NCBI RefSeq assembly: GCF_030272615.1
Contig: NC_081407.1
Coordinates: 435,954,230 to 436,018,229, forward strand
Length of the DNA: 64,000 bases
DNA from: Cryptomeria japonica
Taxonomy: Eukaryota; Streptophyta; Pinopsida; Cupressales; Cupressaceae
Direction of reading: 5' to 3'
Made by a program: the position numbers and the translations under genes. The notes under the pieces are model-generated. The model ran no database searches. It had not been told where the DNA came from and saw nothing but the letters and a program-made list of their open reading frames with translations. Shown here one piece after another: positions 43,896-57,100 of the stretch (positions are counted from its first letter, which is position 1; every line of letters begins with the position of its first letter).

Positions 43896-46800
43896 ATGTC
43901 TACTAACTATTTCAAGAAGGACAGTCCTAAACTTAATGGAACCAACTATGGCATATGGAAGATCAGAATGGAGACACATCTAAATTGCATTGGAAAGGAT
44001 ATAAGGGATGTTACACAAAATGGTTATACTGGTCCTACTCCTAGTTAGCCTAATCCACCTACCTTGGGAAAAGATGAAGAAAATGATTGTAAAGCAAGAG
44101 AAGCACTTTTGAGCGCATTATCAGATCAGCAAATCATGGGATTATCAGATAGGTCTACTGCTAAAGCTATTTGGGATCATTTGGAAACACTGAATGAAGG
44201 AGATTCCACAGTTAAGATTGCAAAACTTGAAAGCTTCCGGGTCAGGTATGAACATCTGAAAATGGAAGAAGATGAACGGATTTCTGCTTTTATGGAAAGA
44301 GTAAATGAGATTTTTTTGGGTATTAAATGTTGTGGAGGAATCTTAAGTGAGGATGAAATTATTTCAAAATTTTTGAGGGGATTGCCACCGGCATATCACT
44401 GTTATAAATGAGTTAAGAACAATGTCTAATACATCAATAACTAGGGATAAATTGATTGGAAAACTTTTAGCTATTGAAATTGAAGAATTTGGTCCTGTTC
44501 CTACTATAAAGATAGATTTGGCTTTTAAAGCATCAACATCATCTGCATCATCATTTGACAAATCTGATTGGAAATTCTTTTATGCAAGAGAACTTGAAGA
44601 AAGCAAGAAAGAAAATGAAGAACTTGAAGCACTATTTGCAAGGAAAATGCCTAAAGGTCCAGTTCGAAGTAAGTATGAAGGTAAAGCACCCTTTAAATGT
44701 TTTAACTACAATAAGATTGATCATATGGCTTCAAGATGCCCTGATAGACATGCTAGACTAAGAGAAGAATCAAGAAGCCAATACAAGCCTAACCTTGAAT
44801 ATAAAAGATATAGATTTAAGAAGAATAAAGACAAATCTTGTTACATTGCTGATGAAGGAGTGACTAATGATTCTGATGAGGATCCGACAAACAATGGATG
44901 GGTTTTTGTTGCTATAATAGAAGATCAATCGACACCTACTGCTCAACCAGTAGAATAGGCCTTCGCAGCTAAAGTTGAAGCTAAGGATGAGTGGATCATT
45001 GATTCATGATGCTCACATCATATGACAGGAGATAAAGACAAATTCTTGAACTTTCAAGAATACAATGGAGGCTTAGTAAGATTTGGAGATGATAAAGCTT
45101 GTTCGATCAAAGGTAAGGGTACAATATCTCTTGATGGTAAGAATAATACTAACAATGTCTACTATGTTGAAGGTTTAAAGCATAATCTTTTGAGTGTTGG
45201 TCAATTAGTTGAGAAAAGATTTCAGTTACAATTCAAAAATGGAAAATGCAATATCATGAATAGAACCAGTTTAGAAATTGCAACCGGTAATCAGACTAGA
45301 GGTAACATCTTTCATTTGAATAACAGTGAAAAGACATGCTTGATTTCACATATTGATGAAAGTTGTCTATGGCATAAGAGACTCTGTCATGTAAACTTTG
45401 ATTGCATGCTAAAAATCAGTACAACTAAAGCGGTTAGAGATTTACCTAAAATTGTCAAACCTCACAATACAGTATGTAAGGAATGTCAATTTGGAAAACA
45501 AGTTAGAGCTACTTTCAAAAGTATTCCAAAAAAATCTAATAATGCTCTTGACTTAATTCATGCTAACTTATGTGGTAAAACTAGAACTAAAAGTTTACAA
45601 GGTGATAGGTGTTTCATGCTAATCATTGATGACTATTCTAGAATGTGTTGGGTTACTTTTCTCAAAGAAAAATTAGAAGCACTTGGAAAGTTCAAAATGT
45701 TCAAAGCAATGGTAGAAAATGAAACTGGTAAGAAAATCAAATGTCTAAGATCAAATCAAGGAGGAGAATTTACATATAAGGAATTTAATACATTCTGTGA
45801 AGCAAATGGAATCACAAGACAGCTATCAGCACCTCGGACACCATGGCTGAATGGAGTTGTAGAAAGGAAAAACAGAACTATCTTGGATGCAACCAGAAGT
45901 ATGTTATCAGAAGAAAACCTACCACATGTATATTAGAGAGAAGCAATCAGTACAGCGGTCTATACATTCAACAAAGTTCACATCAAAGGTGAAACCGGTA
46001 AGACCCCCCATGAACTATGGTTTGGTATTACTCCTACTCTTAAATATTTCAGAATATTTGGAAGCAAATACTATATCAGAAGAGATGAGTATATTGGTAA
46101 ATTTGATCCTAGAAGTGATGAAGGAATTTTTCTTGGTTATTCATCTAAGAGCAAGGCATATAGATGTTTAAACAAAAGATTACAGAAAATTGTTGAAAGT
46201 ACAAATGTAAAGATTGATGAACAATTCAAAGGAACTTCAAGGTATATAGAGTCTGAACCGGCAACACAAATTTTGACAAATGAACCTACACTAAATCCAC
46301 CGGTACAGAATGAAGATCCAGTTACCCCGGTATCATCTAAAAATTTCACTGTAACTGAGAAACAGCAACAAACAAAGACACCCTGGTATATAAGACTGAA
46401 TCATTCTGAAGATCAGATAATAGGAAGCAAGGATAAAGGAGTTATGACAAGAGGAAGATTGGAAAATGAAGAGGCATGTCTTATTTCACAAATTGAACCA
46501 TCATCTATTAATGAGGCATGTAAAGATGAATACTGGATTAAAGATATGGAGGAAGAATTAGAGCAAATTGAGAAAAATAACACTTGGACATTAGTTCCCT
46601 GGCCTAAAGATAAAAATGTGATTGGAACCAAATAGGTATTTAGAAACAAACTTAATGAAGATGGCAAGGTAATTAGAAATAAAGCAAGAATAGCATGTAA
46701 GGGATATTCTCAGAAAGAAGGAATTGATTATAATGAAACCTTTGCACCCGTAGCTAGAATTGAGGCTGTTAGATTATTTTTAGCTTTTGCAACACACAAG

Positions 46801-48030
46801 AACTACAAAGTATATCAATTGGATATTAAATGTGCATTTCTGAATGGAGATCTTGAAGAAGAAGTTTACATTGAACAGCCTGATGGATTTTCTTTGACAA
46901 ACAACAAAGATATGGTTTGCAGGTTAAGGAAAGCATTGTATGGTTTGAAACAAGCTCCAAGAGCTTGGTATGCAAGATTGGATAAGTATCTTTTGAAGAT
47001 TGGTTTTTCTAAAGGTAATGTTGACAGCAACTTATACTATAAAGTGACTAATGATGACATCTTGGTTATAGAAGTTTTTGTTGATGATATAATCTTTGGA
47101 GGAGAAGATGGATTATGTAAAGAATTCTCTATTAAAATGCAGCAAGAATTTGAAATGTCTATGATTGGAGAAATAAAATTCTTTTTAGGATTACAGATTT
47201 CACAGGCTGATAAAGGTATATTCTTGAGTCAATCCAAGTACTCAAAAGAGTTACTAAAGAAATTTGGGATGGAAAACTCTAAATCGGTAAGCGCACCTAT
47301 GACTACAAATGACAAATTATCTCTAAGGGATGAATCTACACCTGTTAATCTGACTAGGTACAAATCTATGATAGGAGGTTTACTGTATTTAACACAAACT
47401 AGACCTGATATTATGAATGCAGTATGTATTGTTTAAAGATTTCAAAGTAATCCTAGAGAAAATCATGAATCAACAGTAAAAAGGATTTTCTGGTACTTAC
47501 AAGGCACTTCAGATCTTGGATTATGGTATCCTAGAGATGAAAACTTTGAATTATATGCATATACAGATGCAAATTGGGCAAGATATTTGGATGATAGAAA
47601 AAGCACCACCAATGGAGCATTTTTTCTTGGAAACAAATTGATTTCTTGGTTGAGTAAGAAACAAAGTTGTACATCTTTATCAACAGCAAAATCAGAATAT
47701 GTTGCAACAACAACTAATTGTACATAGGTATTATGGCTTAAGCAAATGTTGAAGGACATAAAGGTAAAATGCAAGGAACCTATTACTATCTATTGTGATA
47801 ACACTGCAACAATTGATATATCTAAGAATCCGGTATTACATTCTAAAACCAAACATGTTTCTATCAAACTGAATTTTCTAAGGGAACATGTTGAAGCAAA
47901 CGAGATAAATCTGGTTTATGTGAATACTAAAGAGCAGATTGTAGATATTTTCGCTAAACCTTTGCCTAAGGAGACTTTTGAATATCTCAAAGATCATCTT
48001 GGAGTCATACCCCCACCGATAGAGACTTAG
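43896..48030 (+). pseudogene. gag-pol: Element E: gag-pol of a copia element
   Basis: It starts at ATG 43896 (MSTNYFKKDSPKLNGTNYG). A stop lies at about 44046 and a frameshift near 44395. The knuckle reads CFNYNKIDHMASRC near 44697 (second Cys and the Gly before His changed). Protease IIDS-stop-CSHHM near 45000 has TGA in place of Gly. The integrase zinc part HKRLCHVNF is near 45375. The core has HANLCGK and RSNQGGEFTY, both catalytic-region Asp residues changed to Asn. [12 protein letters not shown] near 47080 and RNase H YTDANW near 47560 are intact. Further stops lie at about 45934, 46633, 47434 and 47726. It ends GVIPPPIET. Protease and integrase are dead. Confidence 0.9.
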
Positions 48031-48406
48031 ATAGTTGATGATTATCATCAACCAGCAAAATTAACAGAGAAATCTTTTTATTTTCGGCTTTGATGAGGAA
48101 GCCACTTCTCGGGGGGAGTAGTTGGTATATTAAATTGGTTGGTATTTTGTATATGAACTTGGTTTTGTTGTAACTTTGGCATTTGATATCAAAGGGGGAG
48201 TGATATCTATAGAAAAACACATTATCTTTTGGGGAGAGATTGGTATGAAAAACATGTTACTCTCAAGGGGAGAGATTGTCACTTTGGGAGAGTTTACTTA
48301 TACTCTAGTAATTGTTGGTACTTTGGTCTTTGGTATTTGGCATTTCTATTTTGGCACTTTGATGGTTTTTCCATCTTGTGTTGCCATCAATGCCAAAGGG
48401 GGAGAT
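48031..48406 (+). other. Element E: 3' untranslated region with several PPT-like runs
   Basis: Purine runs TCGGGGGGAGTAG (48109), AAAGGGGGAGTGATAT (48191), TGGGGAGAGATTGG (48230), AAGGGGAGAGATTG (48257) and the functional AAAGGGGGAGAT (48395-48406). No ORF. Confidence 0.7.
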
Positions 48407-49445
48407 TGTTGGTATTTTGGTATGGTTTTGTCATTGATGTCAACACCTACTAAAACTCCAGCACTTTGGAGATCCAGCAAACATTCACCGGCAAGCAAGT
48501 GACTTTTGCACAGTCACCAGTATATGGTACACCAGCGGGATATAATGATCACCGGCACTTGGAATGGCATGAAAAACACTTGGTAATGTCGAAGACATCA
48601 TTTGGACATCTTGTCTTGGAGAATTGGTTATTGGTATATTCATATTTGCGTATTTGTTGTTACCGACAAATAGGTCCAGGTTATGCATCGGCAGGTTTAT
48701 CTTTTCCAGATCAGCACGACACGCTATGGAGATGATTAATTATTGTTGTAAATGCATTAAGCTAAAATGTTGAATCAGTTATTGCATCGGATATTGTATT
48801 GTTTGTAAAATGTTTTTATTGTAATATCTTGTAGAGCTGACCTACTAAAATTGGTCTTAGCTTATGGTATAAAGGTAAGATCTTATTTGTAAGATCGGAT
48901 ATGGAATGTGAAAAGGAATTGTAAGAAGGTATATGCGAGATTAAGAAGAGCTATACACACAAACATCATTTGAAGGTGAAGCTAGGTTTTTGTGAAAGCA
49001 TATCAGAACTACACCGGTATCGAATCCAACATATGAAGATGCTATTTTGAGTAGTACATTCTTATTGGATTTAACCATCCAATTGTAGTCAGTGTGACTC
49101 GCATTTGTGATTGAGCAGTGAGCTCTAGGCGCTTGGCCTTTCTACATGTGCAAACCCCATTTATGTACACTTACTATCTGCAGTAGTATCATCTGATTGT
49201 GGGTAAGGTTTCCCACCATGGTTTTTCCTGTACAAATATTGGTGTTATGTGTTGTGGATGACTTTATCTTTTTGTTTCATGCATTAATCCTTACCGGTAT
49301 TGCAATTAACTGTTAAAACTGTCTACCGGCATATAAGACTAGTTTACCAGTATTAAGCAGTAAATTGGTTAAGTTGTTTTTGGTTTAAAATTGTTTGACA
49401 ACTGATTCACCCCCCCCCCCTCTCAGTTGTCTCTAGGACCTAACA
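48407..49445 (+). repeat. Element E: 3' LTR
   Basis: TGTTGGTATTTTGG to AGGACCTAACA. It matches the 5' LTR but lacks about 17 bp in the CCCTTACAGGGTTTCCACA part near 49228, which removes one arm of the conserved hairpin module. Confidence 0.9.
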
Positions 49446-49450
49446 TTATC

Positions 49451-50417
49451 AACTTCCTGAAGTGGCAAAGAACGAACGATGGAGAAAGTTTTGAGATCTT
49501 TTCAAGACTGTTTTATTCAATGCAATGTGTTTGAACGGTCAGGATTAGACTGATTGTATTGATAACCTAAATGATTAGGGTTTAGGGTTTATGCTATCGA
49601 CCTATCTATTTCCTATAAGGTCGATGATGATTTGCATTGTGAAGTTGTTGGAAAATGTTGTGTGTGTATCCAAGTGAAGAGATACTAAAATGGTTCTGTC
49701 TTGGCATTGAGTGTTGTTAGCAGATCAATGTATTACCTATTGACTTCTAACCATTTCAATAGTTGGAAAATCCCTTAACCGGGTAGCTTTAACAGGCTTT
49801 GTGTAAATCCTTTAATAGGGTGACTCAAATTCATTGAGTTCTTCAAATCCTCTTGCGAGGTAACCTTTAGCAGGGTTCTCACCTTTAATCAAGTATTTAG
49901 CCATCCCTTAACTAGGTGATCCCTAGCAGGATCGATTCCTAGCAGAATGTATTGTAAAGTGCTTAACCAGACTAGGCTCCTAACAGAGCAAACTTTAGAA
50001 GAGTTCAAAGAACAACTTGTGGGTATTCATCCCCACCGTGGTTTTTCCCAATTGGGTTTCCACATAAAAAATCAGTGTGTCATGTGTGATGCTTTTTCAT
50101 GTGATGATTAGTGTTTTCCGTTAAGTGGTAATGCATGTTGATCCAGTGGTCTTTATATTTCTGATGTATTACTTGTTTATGCATATGGGTTAAGTGGAAA
50201 GGAGAGATTAGGTTGTGAGAAGATCTAAGTGTTACCATTTTATGTGTTTCATAGTCCCACTGTGTTTTACCGGTAGTGCCCTGTTTTAGATTGGTGACCT
50301 TGTTTACTAGTTAGTGCAGTCTTTGCAGTCAAAGTGGTTTAAGGAATTTTTTGTCTATACTGATTCACCCCCCCTCTCAGTATCTGTTGAGTACTTACTA
50401 TTCATCATTATTCATCA
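49451..50417 (+). repeat. Element D: 3' LTR, second part
   Basis: It continues from 42784 and matches 36965-37965, ending CATTATTCATCA. The hairpin module lies at 50020-50065. Compared with the 5' LTR it lacks a short piece near 49690 (after GAGATACT). Confidence 0.9.
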
Positions 50418-51020
50418 CCTTCTTCCTCTTATCGAGAGAAGAGGCCCGCTTCTCCTCGTGTTCAACCTAAACCTTCAACTATCAAGAAGAGAAACATTCC
50501 TACTTTTTTAAGTGTTCATCCTCCTCAGCGTTCCACTAAGACTCAAATAAATTGTTGTGCAAGAGAACGTCGACAAAGATTCTGTGTTCGAGCTCGTGAA
50601 GCTATCCCTCAAAATATTCAATCTCCTCATACTCCAACAGTTGACATGATTCCATTTTCTCCTAAGCAAGATGTTCAACCTACATCTCCAAATCAAAAGT
50701 TGCATAAAACATGTAATGGTTTTACTCCTATTCATGTTCTTGCTCCTCTTTCTCTAAACTTTTATGAAAAAATGGGTGAAAATTTTATTCATGATGGCAA
50801 TACAACTCTTAATGCTTCTGATAGTGAGTATGAATATGTTGATGTGGACAAGCATTTATCAACTGAATTTTCACAAACCCTAATCCTAGTTCCTATAATC
50901 AAACAAAGTGACTTACAACATCAGCATAGTCCTTGTTTGGATCTTGTGATTGCTCCATCTGTTGTGCTCGATGTCACTCCTCTAGCGTGTTTCTCCCCTT
51001 CCCAAAATATTGATCAGTAA
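50418..51020 (+). pseudogene. G-plus: Pro-rich and acidic region, second part
   Basis: It resumes the frame broken by D. Basic/Pro-rich sequence (KPSTIKKRNIPTF near 50475), FSPKQDVQPTSP near 50660, and the acidic block SDSEYEYVDVDKHLSTEF near 50820 end at the stop at 51018. The same order occurs in G-minus. No enzymatic motif is seen, and it lies between the protease-like domain and the 3' LTR. RT and integrase are absent from G-plus, so either they were deleted or G is a non-autonomous group. Confidence 0.6.
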
Positions 51021-51614
51021 GATTGAGAGGTGGATGTCATGCTAGATTAGCAATATTAGCACTATAGATCTTCTCTCTCTCCTTTCTTTCTCTTTTGTGA
51101 CCATTCTTCTATGTGTATCCATGTTCTTCTATTGTTCCCTTAATGTCTACTTGGGGATGATGTAAATCATTGAGATATTTTCTCGGTCTCTTTCATGTTG
51201 ACTCACAAGACATCCTCTCTTCCCTTTCTTCTAAGGTAGTGTCCTTCTTTGGGGAATGACGATTATTATATGCACATATACATACATGATATACATGAGT
51301 TATTTTTACAACATACTCACATTTTACTTCTCGATACTTAGAATTACTTAGTGAACTTTATATTTCTTTGTAATCTTTGGTATCCTTGCTTTCATGACTC
51401 ATAGTGAGTGGAAATTTTCTACTTGTAGTCATGGTTCTCCCCTTCTCAATCTTCCCTTTTACTTTTTCAATCAAAGTCATAAGATCCTAAGTCCACTGGG
51501 GGCTTGGTGCATCTTGGCTCCTTGACATGGTAGAAGTCTTTTTCAATCTTGTTTCATTGTACTTTACCGATAGTATTAGCGTACGCTCATACTCTCGCTA
51601 AAGTGGAGGCTAAA
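51021..51614 (+). other. G-plus: 3' untranslated region and PPT
   Basis: AT-rich with pyrimidine runs; it matches G-minus (20260-20659 and 34603-34800) in inverse orientation. It ends in the PPT AAAGTGGAGGCTAAA (51600-51614) that abuts the LTR. Confidence 0.65.
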
Positions 51615-52683
51615 TGTAGTATCATAAAATTGTGACCCTAGCAATTCTTGACCGCATTAGGGTCCTCACGCATGCAAAATTGAATCCCCTATCCTAATGA
51701 GAGACCAGAGACTGCTCAACCCTCAGAATGTGCTTCTCCCTTGGCCTTTGCACCACCCTGTCTGCACTATGCCCTGGAGAAAGGGGCAGGACAGGGGCAT
51801 GGTTCCCCTGTCTCTCCTAGGATAGGGGTGTGTTTCCCTTTTCCTCCCAGGATAGGGGTGTGGTACCCCTATCCCTGCCCTATTTTGGGGTAGGACCCTT
51901 TCTTGAGCTTTCATTGTAGGTTGTGCAATGAGCAAGAAAACTTCCTCGATGTCGACCTATGATGAAAATCAGTTTCATTAACTCTAATTGACATGTATTT
52001 AAGTTGCATTTTCCCTCTCATTTGGATAGGTTGGAAAAAATTGGATGAGTGGGAAGTTTACATGAGATCAAGCATTCAAGAGCATTCAAGAATTCAAGCA
52101 TTCCTTTCCAGCTTTGAGCATTCTCAAGTCTCTCTTCAAGGCTAGGTGTTGCATTCAAGTCAAAGATTCAACCATTGAAGAGGAGATTCATTCCAACATT
52201 CAATTCCACACAAGAAAATCTCCCTACATTCTATCTACAACCTCCCTTGAGGTGATTTACATTACAATTTTTTGGTTACATTTACTTGCAAGTACTTTCT
52301 TTTATTACTTGGTTAATTCCAAAATTGGGGTTTGACCTGAAGCCAAACCCTCAATCCCAACCCATTATCCTCTCTTTTTTGTGTGTAGGTTGCAGGTGCA
52401 CAGCTGTACTTTTGGATTTGGACTCCATTTGCAGAGGCGAAAAAACCCTTTTCATTTTGCGGATTTTTTGGAGGACCGTGTACATTCCCGCCGCGGTCCA
52501 GACAATTTTTTCTCAAATTCACAGGGTGGCTTCATCTCAACATATTACTGCCAAATCTAGGTGCATAGCTTCATCCCACACTCCAATCTCAACTTATAAT
52601 CAGTTCTTTGTCACTTTTTCACTTAGTCTCTATACATAATTCAATCAATTCCTTTCTATTTCAAATAAGAAGAGGGGATTAGC

Positions 52684-53770
52684 TGTTAGGTCCCGAGAAG
52701 GACAACTGAGAGGGGGGGTGAATCAGTTGTGAACCGGTTGTCAATAAATTGTAAACCAAATGAAAATTATTCCAACTTAAACTTAATGTTGGTAAACCAA
52801 ACTTAAGTGTCGGTAAAATAGGTTAACATATATAGCAATACTGGTATAACTTAATGCATGAAACATAAAGAGAAACAACATCCACAACACATAGCACAGA
52901 TATTTTGACGTAGAAACCCAGTAAGGAAAAAACCATGGTGGGAAACCTTAACCACAATCAAATGATTCTACTGCAGATAGTATGTGTATACAAATGGGGT
53001 CTGCACATGCAAAAAGGCTAACTGCCTAGAGCTCACTGCTCAATCACAAAATAGGAGTCACACTGACTACATAATTGGATGGTTAAATCCAATGATAATG
53101 TGCTGCTCAAAATAGCATCTCCAATGCTAGATTCAGTACCAGTTAAGCTATGAATATGAGTATCAAAACACCTTCATAACCTTCCTTCAACCTTCAAATA
53201 ATGTCTGCATGATTCGCACAAGGATCTGCTTATTTTCACTCTTCAATATTCGAATACACTCATACCATAATCATATCCCATATCTCGATCTTCAAAAATA
53301 TTTTACAATCATTTATACAAAACCTAAGACCAAATGAATAGGTCGGCTCACTAAAGATATTACATTTAAATCAATTACAAATAAGTCTTGATGCGATACA
53401 ACATGTCGGCTCAATACAATATCCAATCAATAAACAATCTCCATAACATGTTGTGCTGATCTAGAGTACCGATCCATAACCTAGACCTATCTGTCAGTAA
53501 AGGAAAATCTATCAACCCGATTAGACCAATAAGAAAAATACCAAATCCAAACTTCCAATTCATGTCTTCGACATAACAAAATGATCCCTAGATGATAACA
53601 AGTTATCATCGCTGCCAATGAACCATATAACCTATTGATGAACACATACCAGTGACTGCATAATCCACTAACCATACCGGTGAATATAATGTAAACCTCC
53701 AAGAAGACAAGTGTTAACATCAATGACAAAACCAATGCAACACATGACAAAGTCATCCATAATACCAACA
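52684..53770 (-). repeat. Element C: 3' LTR
   Basis: Minus sense TGTTGGTATTATGG to GGGACCTAACA. Its PPT (minus TGCCAAAGGAGGAGAT) is at 53771-53786. Confidence 0.9.
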
Positions 53771-53786
53771 ATCTCCTCCTTTGGCA

Positions 53787-54136
53787 TCGATAGCAACACT
53801 AGATGGAAAAACATCTAAGTGGGAAAAACAGAATGCTAAAACCAGTAAACCAATCGATCTCCCAAAGATAGATCAACACAAAGTTTATTATAGAACCAAA
53901 ACCAAAAATACATATATCCAAAGATTATATCTCTTCCTCAATGAATAATCTCTCCCCTAATGAATAATTTTTTCCATAGATATATCTCCCCCTTTGACAT
54001 CAAATGCCAAAGTAGTTAAGAATTCAAAACTTAACATTATGCCAACTACTCTCCTTGAGAAGTAGCTCTCCTCCATCAAAGCCGAAAAAAGATTTTTATG
54101 TTTAGTCCCTGTCGGTTTGATGCCAATCTTCAACAT
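53787..54136 (-). other. Element C: 3' untranslated region
   Basis: Between pol and PPT; several minus-strand purine runs (AAAGGGGGAGATAT near 53988, TAGGGGAGAGATT near 53950), as in E. No ORF. Confidence 0.6.
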
Positions 54137-57100
54137 CTAAGTCTTTGCTGGTGGGGAAATTGCCCCAAGCTACTCTCTGAGATATTCAAATGTTTCCTTA
54201 GGAAAAGACTTTGTAAAGATATCTGCAATTTTCTCTTTAGTATTCACATAAACCAATTTCACTTCATTTGCTTTAACATTCTCTTTCAGAAAATTATACT
54301 TAATAGAAACATGTTTTGTCTTAGAGTGAAATACCGGATTCTTTGATATATCAATTGCTGCTGAATTGTCACAATAAATAATTATTGGTTCTTTGCATTT
54401 TACCTTTATATACTTCAACATTTGCTTGATCCATAATACCTGAGTATAATTAGTTGTTGTTGCAACATATTCTGATTCTGCTGTTGATAGTGATGTACAA
54501 CTTTGTTTGTTTCTGATCCATGAAATCAATCTGCTACCAAGAAAGAATGCACCACCAGTGGTACTCTTTCTATCATCTACATCTCTTTCCCAATTTGCAT
54601 CGATGTATGCACATAAATCAAAATTTTCATCTTTAGGATACCATAAACCAAGATTTGTTGTGCTTTGTAGGTACCAGAAAATCTTTTTTACTGTTGATTC
54701 ATGATTTTCTTTAGGTTTGCTTTGAAATATAGATACAATACATACTGCATTCATTATATCATATCTTGTTTGTGTCAAATACAGTAAACCTCCAATCATA
54801 TATTTGACCTTGTTGGATTAATAGAAGTTGAATCATCCTTCAATGTCAATTTATCAGTTCTAGTCATAGGAGTACTTACCGGTTTGGAATTCTCCATACC
54901 AAATTTCTTCAAAAGTTCCTTTAAGTACTTTGTTTGACATATGAATATACCTTTATCTGTTTGTGAAATATGCAAACCTAAAAAGAGTTTTATCTCTCCA
55001 ATCATAGCCATTTTAAATTTTTTGTGCATCTGGTTAGCAAAGTCCTTACATAATCCATCTTCACCTCCAAAAATGATATCATCTACAAAGACTTCAATAA
55101 CCAAAATATCATCATTGGTAACTTTGTAATTCAAATTGTTGTCAGCATTACCTTTTGTGTAACCAAGCTTCAAAATATATTTATCCAATCTAGCATACCA
55201 AGCTCTGGGAGCTTGCTTTAATCCATATAAAGCTTTCCTTAACCTGTAAACCATATCCTTATTATCTGTCAAAGAAAATCCATTAGGTTGTTCAATGTAA
55301 TTTTCCTCCTCGAGATCTCCATTCAAAAATGCGCATTTTACATCCATTTGATAAACTTTATAGTTCTTATGAGCTGCAAATGCAGGAAATAGTCTAACTG
55401 CCTCAATTCTGGCTATCGGTGCAAAGGTTTCATTATAATCAATTCCTTCTTTTTGTGAATAATCTTTACAAACTAATCTTGCTTTGTTCTTGATTACTTC
55501 TCCATCTTCGTTAAGTTTATTCCTATATACCCATTTAGTTCCAATTACATTTTCGTCTTTAGGCCGGGGAACTAATGTCCAAGTGTTGTTCTTTTCAATT
55601 TGTTCTAATTCATCTTCCATTGCTTTTATCCAATGTTCATCCTTACATGCTTCAATAATAGATGTTGGTTCAGATTGAGAAATTAAACATACCTCTTCAT
55701 TTGCCAGTCTTCCTCTAGTCATAACACCTTGATTCATGTTTCCAATTATCTGATTCTTTGAATGATTCAATCTTACATACCTCGGTTTATTCTGATTTAC
55801 ATTCACAGGTTGTTGTTCTTTAGTCAATGTTGAGTTTTCTAATGATGTCGGTGTGACTGGGTCTTCATTCTGTACCGGTGCAATCTGTGTCAATTCATCT
55901 ATAATCATTTCAACTATTGGTTCTATAGATCTTGAATCCCTCTAAAGTGTTCATCTATCTTCACATCAGTACTCTCAATGATTTTTTGTAACCTTTTATT
56001 ATAACATATATGCCTTGCTTTTAGGTGAATAACCAAGAAATATTCCTTCATCACTTCTAGGATCAAACTTGCCAATATACTCATCTCTTCTAATATAACA
56101 TTTGCTTCCAAATATTTTGAAGTAATTAAGAGTAGGAATATGACCAAACCATAGTTCATAAGGGTTCTTACCGGTTTCACTTTTGATGTGAACTTTGTTG
56201 AAAGTATAAACCATTGTATTCACCGCTTCTCTCTAGTACACATGAGGTAGATTTACTTCCATTAACATTGTTCTTGCTACATCTAGAATAGTTATGTTCT
56301 TCCTTTCCACAACTCCATTCTGTTGGGGTGTCTGGGGTGCTGATAGTTGTCTTTTGATTCCATTCACTTCATAGAATGCATTAAGTTACCTTGGTGTAAA
56401 TTCTCCTCCTTGATCTGATCTCAAACATTTGATTTTCTTGTCGATTTCATTCTCTACCATTTCCTTGAATATATTGAATCTTCCAAAAGCTTTTGATTTC
56501 TCTTTGAGAAAAGTAACCCAACATATCCTAGAATAATCATCAATTATTAGCATAAAGTATCTATATCCTTGTAGAATTCTTGTTCTTGCTGGACCACATG
56601 AATTAATATGAATTAAATCAAGAATATTATTTGATTTCTCAATAATGCTCTTAAATGTTGTCCTAACTTTCTTTTCCATTTGACATTCCTTACATATCGG
56701 ATTATGAGGTTTCACAATCTTAGGTAAATCCCTTACTGCCTTAGTTGAACTGATCTTTACAATGCAATCAAAATTCACATGACACGGTCTTTTATGCCAT
56801 AACCAACTTTCATCAATGTGTGCAATCAAACATGTTTTATTACTAGTATTCAAATGAAAGATATTACCTTTAGTCAAATTACCTATTGTAATCTCCAATC
56901 CAGTTCTGTTTATGATTTTGCATTTCCCATTCTTCTATTGTAACTGAAATCCTTTCTCCACTAACTGACCAACACTCAAAAGATTATGCTTTAAACCTTC
57001 TACATAATAAATATTGTCAGTATTGTGCTTACCATCCAAAGATATAGTGCCTTTTCCTTTGATTAAACAAGCTTTATCATCTCCAAACCTTACTAGACCT

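Larger units (their letters stand above)
42785..49445 (+). mobile_element. Element E: complete Ty1/copia retrotransposon inside the D 3' LTR
   Basis: LTRs lie at 42785-43839 and 48407-49445. The target duplication TTATC is perfect (42780-42784 and 49446-49450). It has a PBS with one mismatch, gag, protease, integrase, RT, RNase H and PPT in copia order. It belongs to the same family as C, H and I in this window. Confidence 0.95.
36551..50417 (+). mobile_element. Element D: Ty1/copia retrotransposon, split by E in its 3' LTR
   Basis: The 5' LTR is 36551-37965; the 3' LTR is 42366-42784 plus 49451-50417 after removing E and its target duplication. PBS, gag-pol and PPT lie between. The flanking 5-mers are CCTCC (36546-36550) and CCTTC (50418-50422), one mismatch, inside the Pro-rich coding part of G-plus. 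It is dead by stops and lost catalytic residues. Confidence 0.9.

Noticed and set aside
52286-52639. ORFs at 51723-51935, 52286-52639 and 52313-52522
   Set aside because: Inside the G LTR on both strands, with no motifs.
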